NCBI RefSeq assembly: GCF_013409505.1
Contig: NZ_JACCBN010000001.1
Coordinates: 620,001-684,000 of the forward strand
Origin: Actinomycetospora corticicola
Lineage (GTDB): Bacteria; Actinomycetota; Actinomycetes; Mycobacteriales; Pseudonocardiaceae
Length of the DNA stretch: 64,000 bases
Direction: 5' to 3'
How positions within the stretch are numbered: the stretch's first letter is position 1; every line of letters begins with the position of its first letter. Under the pieces are notes generated by a model, which worked only from the letters and a program-made list of their open reading frames with translations, was not told the origin of the DNA and did not search any database. A program made the position numbers and the translations under genes. This document shows positions 1 to 6,828 of this stretch, piece by piece.

Positions 1-812
1 TGAAACCGTCCCTCGGCGCGGGCAGCGTCGGCGTCCGCACCGTCCGGTCCTCCCCGGAGCTCCATGCGGCCTGGGACCGCATCGCCGAACAGCCGACCGC
101 CTTCCTCCAGCACGACCCGTCCGCGGTCCTCGAGGCCCGCCTTCCGGTCGACGACGGGCACGAACCCGACCTGGCCGGCTACTGCAGCGTCGAGGGCCTG
201 GTGCACGACGGGACCGTGACCACCCTGGGCATCAGCGATCGGCTCCGACTGCAGCACGACTGCGTCGAGGAGGGCCTCGTCCTCCCGAGCTCGATGGGGT
301 CCGACCTCGCCGCGCGCGTGGTCGCGTGCGCCGAGCGCGCCATCCGGGCCGTGGGGCTGCGGCACGGCGCGACGCACGTGGAGATCGCCACGGGCGACGG
401 CGACCCGCGGCCCATCGAGGTCAACGCCCGCGTCGGCGGACCGGTCTGTTCGATGGTCGCCGCCGCGACCGGCCGGTCCCTGGTCGCCGACATCGCGGCC
501 CTGGCCCTCGGTCGCCGGGTACCGCCCCTCCCGCCGCCGCACGCGACGGCCTGGTTCCGCTTCGTCCCGGTGCCCGAGGGCGACTGGCGGATCGCCGCGC
601 AGACCCCGGCGGCAGAGCTCCTGACCCGCTTCCCCCAGCTCGTGTACCTGCGCCCCCGTTTCGAGGTCGGCGGGCACGTCACGCTCGCACGCACCCAGCA
701 CCTCGCGAGCTTCCTCGTCGCGGCTCCCGACCGGGCCACGGCCGCGGCGACCGCGGCGGAGGTCGAACGGGCCCTCGGGATCGACCTGCAGCCGGTGGCG
801 GCGCTCCGATGA
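1..812 (+). CDS. ATP-grasp carboxylate-amine ligase, 5' end missing
   Basis: The reading frame is open from base 3, so the N-terminus lies outside the window. The first visible residues, KPSLGAGSVGV, match the glycine-rich ATP-binding loop of ATP-grasp enzymes. Further on, HVEIATGDG followed by PIEVNARVGG matches the metal-binding strand with the E-x-N-x-R signature. Such enzymes join a carboxylate to an amine through an acyl-phosphate and often make amino-acid-derived natural products or peptides. The C-terminal part is long enough to be complete. The stop overlaps the next start (ATGA), so it is translationally coupled to an acyltransferase, an exporter and a reductase-deaminase. The substrate cannot be read from the sequence. 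Confidence 0.85.
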   Translation, partial: KPSLGAGSVGVRTVRSSPELHAAWDRIAEQPTAFLQHDPSAVLEARLPVDDGHEPDLAGYCSVEGLVHDGTVTTLGISDRLRLQHDCVEEGLVLPSSMGSDLAARVVACAERAIRAVGLRHGATHVEIATGDGDPRPIEVNARVGGPVCSMVAAATGRSLVADIAALALGRRVPPLPPPHATAWFRFVPVPEGDWRIAAQTPAAELLTRFPQLVYLRPRFEVGGHVTLARTQHLASFLVAAPDRATAAATAAEVERALGIDLQPVAALR

Positions 813-1357
813 GCGCGCCCGGGCCGGCCGCCCCCGGGCCGACGGTGCCCGCACCGACCCGCCGTCGGGAACGCCCGTCCCTACGGCAGGCGGTGGTCGA
901 GGACCTCGTCGCCGTGGTGGAGCGCGACCCGTCCTGCCCGCGCTGGGCAGCCGTGCTGCACGTGCCCTGGTGGGCGGTCGCCGCTCACCGCGTGGCCCAC
1001 CGGCTGCACCGACGGGCGCCCCTGCGCGCCCGGCTGATCGCCGCGGCCGCGCGGCTCGTCACCGGGATCGAGATCGCCCCGGGCGCCGTGATCGGCCGCC
1101 GCTTCTTCATCGACCACGGCATCGGCACGGTCATCGGAGCGACCGCGATCGTCGGCGACGACGTCACGCTCCACCACCGCGTCACCCTCGGTTCCCGGGG
1201 GTGGTGGAACCTCCCGGCCGACCCCGGCGCCCGTCGACACCCCCGCATCGGTGACGGGGTACGGATCGGGGTCGGTGCCTCCGTGCTCGGGCCGGTCACG
1301 GTCGCGGCGGGAACGACGGTCCGCGCCCACGCGCTCGTCCTCGAGGACGTCCCGTGA
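809..1357 (+). CDS. Serine O-acetyltransferase-like hexapeptide acyltransferase
   Basis: This 182-residue protein has a helical N-terminal part and a C-terminal left-handed beta-helix of hexapeptide repeats (IEIAPGAVIG, HGIGTVIGATAIVG, RIGDGVRIGVGASVLG). That matches the CysE family. The motif FFIDHGIGTVIG carries the catalytic-type His of serine acetyltransferases. The ATG overlaps the upstream stop by 4 bp and the stop overlaps the next GTG. Because it is embedded with an ATP-grasp ligase and an exporter, it may acetylate serine or another hydroxyl or amine for a secondary metabolite rather than for housekeeping cysteine synthesis. That role is inferred. Confidence 0.82.
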   Translation: MSAPGPAAPGPTVPAPTRRRERPSLRQAVVEDLVAVVERDPSCPRWAAVLHVPWWAVAAHRVAHRLHRRAPLRARLIAAAARLVTGIEIAPGAVIGRRFFIDHGIGTVIGATAIVGDDVTLHHRVTLGSRGWWNLPADPGARRHPRIGDGVRIGVGASVLGPVTVAAGTTVRAHALVLEDVP

Positions 1358-2571
1358 GCGCCTCGCCGCGCGTCGCCGCGGCGCTCCGGTCCCCGCACTC
1401 CCGGGTCTACCTCGTCGGCACCTCCGACGCGCTCGGTCTGGGCCTCTACCTCGCGATCACCCCGCTCTACCTGAGCCAGGTGATCGGGCTCCCCGTCGCC
1501 GCCGTCGGTGCGGTCCTCGCCGTCGCCGGGGTGACCTCCCTCGTCGGCGCGGTCCCGATCGGCGCGTTCGCCGACCGGGTCGGCCCGCGCCGCGCCCTCG
1601 TCGTGCTGTTCTGCGCCCGCGCCCTCGCCTTCCTGGGCCTCGCCGTCGCCGCCGACGTCGGGTCCGCGACCGTCATCCTGGCCGCCGCCGGTCTCCTCAA
1701 CCGCGGCATCGGGCCGATCGTGCAGTCCGTCGTCGTGCCCGCCGACGAGAGCCCGACCGCTGACCAGGCCCGCTCGATCCGGGCGCTCGCACGGCTGCGG
1801 GCGTTGCGGAACGCGGGGATCGCCGCGGGTGGACTCCCGGCCGCGCTCGCGGTGTCGATCGGCGTCGCCACGGGGTACCGCGTCGTGCTCGGCGCCGCCG
1901 CCCTGACCTTCGCGGTCGCCGCCGTGCTCTCCTCCCGCATGCCCCGCGACGGATCCGCGCCGCGCCGGACCCCGCGGCTCGCAGCGCTGCGGAACCCGCA
2001 CTTCGCCGCCGTCACGGCCGTCTACGGGCTGCTCACGCTGCCCGCGCTGATGCTGAGCATCGGCCTGCCGTTGTGGATCGTGGCGCGGACGGACGCCCCG
2101 GGATGGAGCGTCGGCCTCGTGCAGGTCCTCAACACCCTGCTGGTCGTCCTGCTCCAGGTGCGCGCCAGCCGTGGGACCGAACGCTTCCGACGGGCCCGTC
2201 TGCTCGTCCTCGGCTCCGGTGTCGTCGCGGCCCTCGGAGCGCTCCTCGTCCCGGTCGGCGCCCGTCCCGCCGGCGCGGTCACGGCCGTCGTCGTGGTGAT
2301 CGTCGCGGTGCTGCTGCTAACGGCCTCCGAGATCGGGGCGACCGCGGGCACCATGGCCATCGCCCTTGACCGGATGCCCGCCGAGGGCCGGGCCGTGGCC
2401 CTGGCCACCTTCAACCTCGGCTTCGGGGTCGCCACCGTCGTCGGACCGCCCCTGATCACGGCCGCCGTGGCCGCCGGATCGACGGGCTGGACGTCGATGG
2501 CCGGCCTGTTCCTCGTGTCGGGTCTGCTCGTCCTCCCGATGCGCCCGCGCGCCGGAGGAGACGGGAGGTGA
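1354..2571 (+). CDS. MFS transporter, probable exporter
   Basis: A 405-residue integral membrane protein with about 12 hydrophobic segments. The conserved major facilitator loop between helices 2 and 3 is visible as GAFADRVGPRRALV near residues 69-82. The GTG start overlaps the upstream stop (GTGA), and the stop overlaps the next GTG. Coupling to biosynthetic enzymes suggests it exports the product or gives self-resistance. Substrate and direction are not shown by the sequence. Confidence 0.85.
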   Translation: MSASPRVAAALRSPHSRVYLVGTSDALGLGLYLAITPLYLSQVIGLPVAAVGAVLAVAGVTSLVGAVPIGAFADRVGPRRALVVLFCARALAFLGLAVAADVGSATVILAAAGLLNRGIGPIVQSVVVPADESPTADQARSIRALARLRALRNAGIAAGGLPAALAVSIGVATGYRVVLGAAALTFAVAAVLSSRMPRDGSAPRRTPRLAALRNPHFAAVTAVYGLLTLPALMLSIGLPLWIVARTDAPGWSVGLVQVLNTLLVVLLQVRASRGTERFRRARLLVLGSGVVAALGALLVPVGARPAGAVTAVVVVIVAVLLLTASEIGATAGTMAIALDRMPAEGRAVALATFNLGFGVATVVGPPLITAAVAAGSTGWTSMAGLFLVSGLLVLPMRPRAGGDGR

Positions 2572-3572
2572 TCGGGGCGCGACCGCACGTCCTGGCGAGC
2601 TGCGCCGTCTCGCTCGACGGGTTCCTCGACGACGCGTCCCCGCAGCGCCGTGTTCTGTCCGGCCCCGCCGATCTCGACCGGGTCGACGAGGAGCGGGCGG
2701 GGGTCGACGCGATCCTGGTCGGCGCGGGCACCGTCCGCGCCGACGACTCGCGCCTGCTCGTCCGCGCCCCGGAGCGCCGGGCGGCCCGGGTCGCCCGCGG
2801 GCTCCCGCCGAGTCCGCTGCGGGTGGTCCTGACGACGGGTGCGATCGACCCGTCCGCGCGGGTCCTGGGTGGTGACGCCGAGACGATCGCGCTGGCCGGG
2901 ACGCCTGGTGAGGTGGTCGACGCGCTCGGGGCGCGGGGTGTGGTGCGGCTGATGGTCGAGGGTGGCGCGGCGGTGCTGCGCGAGTTCCTGACGGCGGGTC
3001 TGGTCGACGAGCTGCAGCTGGTCCTGGCCCCGCAGCTGGTGGGCGACGGTCCGCGGTTCACCGGCGGTGGCCGCCCCCCGCACCTGGTGGAGACCTGCAC
3101 ACTCGGTGGCGACGTCCTGCTCCGGTACCGCTTCGGGGAGGCCGACGACCGGCACCTGGCCGAGGCGTGTCTGCTCGCCGAGCACTGCCCGCCGTCGGCG
3201 ACCGCGTTCAGCGTGGGGTGCGTGGTGGTGGCCGAGGACGGCACGGTGCTCGGTGCCGGGTGGTCGCGCCGGGACCATCCGCTCGACCACGCCGAGGAGG
3301 GGGTGTTGCGGGCGTTGGGTCACGACCCGCGGCTGCGTCGGGCCACGCTGTACAGCTCGTTGGAGCCGTGCGGGGAGCGGGCGTCGCGGCCGGACCCGTG
3401 TGCGGCGTTGATCGCCCGGGCCGGGATCCCGCGGGTGGTCCACGCGTGGAGCGAGCCGCCGGACTTCGTCACCGCGCCGAGCGGGAGCGCGCAGCTCGAG
3501 GCGGTCGGTGTCGAGGTCGTGCAGCTGTCGCGGTGGGAGCCGCTGGCACGCAGGTGCGCCACGCGCTTGTGA
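2568..3572 (+). CDS. RibD-like reductase fused to a C-terminal cytidine-type deaminase (reversed order)
   Basis: 334 residues. The N-terminal half resembles the RibD_C/dihydrofolate-reductase-like reductase fold (ASCAVSLDGFLDD at the start, ILVGAGTVRADDSRL, VEGGAAVLREFL). The C-terminal half has deaminase zinc ligands: HAEEG around residue 244 and the cysteine motif SLEPCGERASRPDPC near 263-277. Housekeeping RibD has the deaminase first and the reductase second; here the order is reversed. It probably acts on a pyrimidine- or pterin-like intermediate. It could be a riboflavin-branch enzyme, but no rib genes are nearby. GTG start in a 4-bp overlap with the MFS stop; the stop lies inside a palindromic terminator. 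Confidence 0.82.
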   Translation: MIGARPHVLASCAVSLDGFLDDASPQRRVLSGPADLDRVDEERAGVDAILVGAGTVRADDSRLLVRAPERRAARVARGLPPSPLRVVLTTGAIDPSARVLGGDAETIALAGTPGEVVDALGARGVVRLMVEGGAAVLREFLTAGLVDELQLVLAPQLVGDGPRFTGGGRPPHLVETCTLGGDVLLRYRFGEADDRHLAEACLLAEHCPPSATAFSVGCVVVAEDGTVLGAGWSRRDHPLDHAEEGVLRALGHDPRLRRATLYSSLEPCGERASRPDPCAALIARAGIPRVVHAWSEPPDFVTAPSGSAQLEAVGVEVVQLSRWEPLARRCATRL

Positions 3573-3608
3573 GCACTAAGGGGGGCTATAGCCCCCCTTA
3601 GTGCTCAC
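3569..3608. terminator. Bidirectional terminator: 40-nt perfect palindrome holding both stop codons
   Basis: The left arm GTGAGCACTAAGGGGGGCTA (3569-3588) is exactly reverse-complementary to 3589-3608. The TGA of the + strand reductase-deaminase (3570-3572) and the TGA of the - strand P450 (3605-3607) are symmetrically placed in the arms. The convergent gene arrangement and G/C-rich stem support shared intrinsic termination. There is no T-tract, as is common in actinobacteria. Confidence 0.85.
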
Positions 3609-4837
3609 CTGGCGGAGCCACCTCGCGTGAAGGTCACCGGGAGGTGCGTGATCGCCCACGTGGTGCCAATGGTCTCGTGGACGTCGTCGGGCGAGGTGAT
3701 CCGAATGTCGTCGAGGGCGGCGAGGACCTCCTCGAAGGCGACCTTGAGCTCGGTGCGGGCCATGTGCAGGCCGACGCAGGTGTGGGCGCCGTAGCCGTAG
3801 GCCATGTGCCGGTTGGGGCTGCGGTCGATGCGGAGTTCGTCGGGGTGGTCGAACACGGCCGGGTCGTGGTTCGCGCCGGCCCAGTTCAGGTAGACGCGCT
3901 CACCGGCGCGCAGGGTGTGCCCGTCGAGGTCGGTGTCGGTGAGCACGGTGCGGGTGTGCGACCGCGTGGGCGTCACGTAGCGCATGAGCTCCTCGAGCGC
4001 GGTCGGGATGCGCTCGGGCTCCGCGCGCAGCAGTGCCTGCAGCTCCGGGTCCTCGGCGAGCATCAGGAACATGAAGCTCATCGAACTCGCCGTCGTCTCA
4101 AATCCTGCCGGGAGCAGGATGAGGCAGTAGTCGAGGATCTCGGTCTCGCTCAGCGGGCGTCCGTCGACCTCCGCGCGGCAGAGCAACGACACGATGTCGT
4201 CGCCCGGGTCGGTGCGCTTCGCCGCGGCGAGCCCGGAGAAGTACTCGTAGATCGCGACGGCGGGTGCGCCGTCCTCGGCCTGCCCGCGGACGAGGGCGAC
4301 GGCCAGGTCGGCGAGCCGTTCGCGGTCGGGCGCGGGGACGCCGAGGGTGTCCATGAGGGCGTGCACCGTGACCGGGGTGCAGAGCTGCTCGAAGAGCTCC
4401 GCGACCCCGTCGTCGAGAAAGGTGGCGATCTGCCGTCGGACGAGGTCGCGGTAGTACGGCTCGCGCGCCTGCTGCTCGCGGCGGGAGAGGGGCGCCGCGA
4501 TGATCTGCTTGTACTGCCGGTGCAGCGGAGGGTCGGACTCCATCGGGATCATCGGGCGGACCTGCCCGAAGCTCTGCAGCAGGACCGGGACGTTCGAGTA
4601 CACCTCGCCCTCCTCGCGGTGGACGGCGACGAGCTGGTCGTAGCCCGAGACCGTCCAGAGCCCGTCGGCGAACCGGTCGGTGTGGGCCACCGGGCATCCG
4701 CGGGCCATCGCCCCCGCGACCCGCGTGTACCGGCCGCGGGTGAGGTCACGGCTCAGCGGGTCGAAGTGGTCCGTCAGCTCCGCGGGGTCGTCGAGAGCGC
4801 CGGCCGGCTCGTCGGGGGACCAGTACCTGCTCGCCAT
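3605..4837 (-). CDS. Cytochrome P450
   Basis: 410 residues, the usual size for a soluble bacterial CYP. Visible signatures are the I-helix oxygen-activation motif AGFETT, the K-helix ExxR in EELMR, and the heme loop YGYGAHTCVG with the axial cysteine at about residue 354. I chose the ATG at 4837, with GGAG about 10 nt upstream, over a start 40 residues earlier whose extra sequence looks non-coding. It is convergent with the four-gene operon to its left and could oxidise that product, but it is on the opposite strand and that link is only inferred. A ferredoxin partner is not visible nearby. Confidence 0.9.
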   Translation of the reverse strand: MASRYWSPDEPAGALDDPAELTDHFDPLSRDLTRGRYTRVAGAMARGCPVAHTDRFADGLWTVSGYDQLVAVHREEGEVYSNVPVLLQSFGQVRPMIPMESDPPLHRQYKQIIAAPLSRREQQAREPYYRDLVRRQIATFLDDGVAELFEQLCTPVTVHALMDTLGVPAPDRERLADLAVALVRGQAEDGAPAVAIYEYFSGLAAAKRTDPGDDIVSLLCRAEVDGRPLSETEILDYCLILLPAGFETTASSMSFMFLMLAEDPELQALLRAEPERIPTALEELMRYVTPTRSHTRTVLTDTDLDGHTLRAGERVYLNWAGANHDPAVFDHPDELRIDRSPNRHMAYGYGAHTCVGLHMARTELKVAFEEVLAALDDIRITSPDDVHETIGTTWAITHLPVTFTRGGSAR

Positions 4838-5198
4838 CGGACACCAGCTCCACGCTCGTCGGACGCATCCGGGCCGTCGCAGTATCACCCCGCCCGGCGC
4901 TCGCACTCGGACCGGTACGAGCGGGCTCGCGCCGTCATCGTCATCCGTTCGGGACACGACGGCGGCCCGGCGCTACACCCTGCAGATCGACCCGCCGCCG
5001 TCCATCCCCTGCTTCCTTCGGCTCGCCTACGTCGCGCTCGACGGGGCCGCCCTGACGGCATGTGAAGTTGCGACGGCGGAATGGTCCGGTCGCCCCTTCC
5101 CGAACCTGTCGGGACGCTGACTCGGCGCCGTCCGCGCCCACCTCGAGGACCTTGACCGCGCGACGTTGAGCCGGTCCGTCAGTGCCCGAGCTCAGCGC
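4838..5198. other. Gene-free gap between the P450 and the toxin gene
   Basis: The P450 promoter should lie at the left end of this stretch. I see no convincing coding sequence, RNA gene or repeat in the rest. Confidence 0.5.
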
Positions 5199-5597
5199 TC
5201 AGGGCGAGTGCACCTCGACGAGTCGCTCCAGCCCGGCGAAGTCCGCCGGGTTGCGGGTGATCAGCGGGACGGCATTCGCGCCGGCGGTCGCCGCGATCTG
5301 GAGGTCCATCCGGCGAGGGCGTGGATTGCGTCCGGCACGGCGGACCATCGAGGCCATCGTCCCGTACAGCTGCGCGGCAGCGAGATCGAACGGGAGGACC
5401 GGCAGATCGCGCAGGACGGCGTAGTAGCGGTCGGTGCGGGCCCGTCGCTCGATGAGGTCGTCGGTGTCCAGCCCGAACGCGAGTTCGGCCACCGTCACAG
5501 CGCTGACGACCGGGACGGCGTCGGCGAACCGCCCGAGGTCGAGGTGCTCCAGATCAATGAGGGCTGAGGTGTCGAGCAGGACCCGGCCTGTCGTCAT
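5199..5597 (-). CDS. VapC-like PIN-domain ribonuclease toxin
   Basis: 132 residues with the PIN-domain acidic pattern: LLDTSALIDLE near the N-terminus, the conserved Glu in TVAELAFG, and acidic residues in RMDLQIAATA and NPADF near the C-terminus. VapC proteins are Mg-dependent RNases that cut tRNA or rRNA when freed from their antitoxin. The ATG overlaps the antitoxin stop (ATGA), which justifies this start over the longer frame. The target RNA cannot be told from sequence. Confidence 0.85.
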   Translation of the reverse strand: MTTGRVLLDTSALIDLEHLDLGRFADAVPVVSAVTVAELAFGLDTDDLIERRARTDRYYAVLRDLPVLPFDLAAAQLYGTMASMVRRAGRNPRPRRMDLQIAATAGANAVPLITRNPADFAGLERLVEVHSP

Positions 5598-5866
5598 CGG
5601 CCGACCGGGTCGTCGTCGCCGAGGTACTCGTCCGCCCGCTCGCGGTCGGCTCTCCACTGCTCCGCGTTCACCGGAGGAAGGTTCCGGAAGATGTCCTGGA
5701 GCTCGCCCAGAGTGCGCGGGGCCGGCTCCTGCTCACGGGCGTGAGGTACGAGGTCGGCAATCGGCCGACCGTTGCGGGTGACGACGAAGCTCTCGCCGGC
5801 CTCGACCCGGCGCATGATCGACCCGCTGTCGTTGCGGAGCTCCCGCTGCCCGATGGAGTCGCTCAC
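5594..5866 (-). CDS. Phd/VapB-family antitoxin
   Basis: 90 residues. The N-terminus QRELRNDSGSIMRRVEAGES followed by FVVTRNGRPIADLVP is typical of Phd/YefM antitoxins (DNA-binding N-terminal domain). The tail PPVNAEQWRADRERADEYL is an acidic toxin-binding segment. The GTG start at 5866 is chosen because the family N-terminus begins there and a promoter-like TATTCT ends about 6 nt upstream, suggesting a leaderless or nearly leaderless transcript. It overlaps vapC by 4 bp, so the two genes form one operon. Confidence 0.82.
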   Translation of the reverse strand: MSDSIGQRELRNDSGSIMRRVEAGESFVVTRNGRPIADLVPHAREQEPAPRTLGELQDIFRNLPPVNAEQWRADRERADEYLGDDDPVGR

Positions 5867-5900
5867 GCGACTAGAATAGCACTTCTGTTTGATTGTGCTA
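5867..5900 (-). promoter_or_regulatory. Promoter and operator of the toxin-antitoxin operon
   Basis: Read on the - strand, an inverted repeat TAGCAC-N12-GTGCTA spans 5877-5900 and overlaps the -10-like hexamer TATTCT (5873-5878), just upstream of the antitoxin GTG. Phd-type antitoxins repress their own promoters through short palindromes, so this is the likely autoregulatory operator. No clear -35 is visible. Confidence 0.5.
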
Positions 5901-6011
5901 CACGCCTGGTCGGGGTGTCCTCCTCGAGGAACCGAGTCCACGTGACTCGGTTGCGCCGCGACGGTCTGCCTTCCCGACGACGGGTCGGTCACCCTCGGCG
6001 TTCCGCGCCGG

Positions 6012-6677
6012 TCAGCTCTCCCCGGTCGCGCCCGGAGGCTCGTGCAGCGCCCGCAGCCCCGGATCCTCACGGAGCCGACGGAGGCCGACGAAGCGGTAGT
6101 TCTTCGCCGCGCCGAGGGAGATGCCGAGCTCGTCGGCGGCCTCCTGCACCGTCCGGCGGCGCAGGTCGACCAGGTCGATCACCGCCCGTTCGCGCGGCGA
6201 CAGCGACGCCAGCGCCCGGGCGACGACGAGGTGGAAGAGGATCGTGTCCTCGAACGGCTGCGCCGGGTCGGCGAGCTCCAGCACCGCCTCGGCGTCGTGC
6301 TCGACCCGCGCCGTCTCCCGGGCCGCGCGGGTGCCCCACGTGATCGCCCCGTTGCGGACGGCCTGGCGGAAGAGGGCGTCGACCTTGTCGGGGTCGCGCA
6401 GCACCGGCGGGTTCTGCACGACCTTGCGCATCACGTCCTGCAGCAGGTCCTCGGCCTGCTCCCGGTGCCGTCCGAGCAGCGTGCGGGCCAGGGCGAGCAG
6501 CGACGGGCGGGCCCGCTGGTAGTAGGCGAGCAGCACGGTGAGGTGACGGGCGGGGTCGTCGCCGGAGATGCGGCGCAGCCCGGCGCGGGTTGCGGCATCG
6601 ACGTCGGGGGCCACCTCGGCGGGCAGCCACCGGCGATCGAAGCGGGCCAGGAGGGAGAGCCCGTCGTCCGCCGTCAC
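6012..6677 (-). CDS. ECF-like RNA polymerase sigma factor (copy 1)
   Basis: 221 residues. Region 2 is visible in EDLLQDVMRKVVQNPP and the region 4 helix-turn-helix in LSPRERAVIDLVDLRRRTVQ plus EAADELGISLGAAKNYRF. An N-terminal extension of about 60 residues begins with LLARFDRRWLP, a motif shared with the second sigma factor (14968-15648) and the 54-residue protein at 15645. The GTG at 6677 follows a GGGGG-type ribosome site; longer versions run into non-coding sequence. It lies just downstream of the first protease-STAND gene on the same strand but has its own promoter-like element at 6789-6820. No obvious anti-sigma gene is adjacent. Confidence 0.82.
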   Translation of the reverse strand: MTADDGLSLLARFDRRWLPAEVAPDVDAATRAGLRRISGDDPARHLTVLLAYYQRARPSLLALARTLLGRHREQAEDLLQDVMRKVVQNPPVLRDPDKVDALFRQAVRNGAITWGTRAARETARVEHDAEAVLELADPAQPFEDTILFHLVVARALASLSPRERAVIDLVDLRRRTVQEAADELGISLGAAKNYRFVGLRRLREDPGLRALHEPPGATGES

Positions 6678-6788
6678 CGCCCCATTCTCACCCCCTGCCC
6701 CGCCACCTGTCCGGGGCACGGCCGGCGGGCCGTCCGCTCGTGGGCGCCCCCCGTGCCCACGAACGGCGGCCCGTCCGGCCTCCGTCGA

Positions 6789-6820
6789 GGAGGACCACCT
6801 CGGTCGGCGGATGGTTGGGG
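6789..6820 (-). promoter_or_regulatory. Promoter-like element A, upstream of sigma copy 1
   Basis: On the - strand it reads CCCCAACCATCC, 12 nt, then GGTCCTCC. It matches the elements at 10644, 15833 and 15874 in both halves and in the exact spacing. It lies about 110 nt before the sigma GTG, inside the gap between the protease-STAND stop and the sigma gene. Layout and spacing fit an ECF-type -35/-10 pair (CAACC-N16-GGTC). Confidence 0.6.
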
Positions 6821-6828
6821 TGCGCGAG

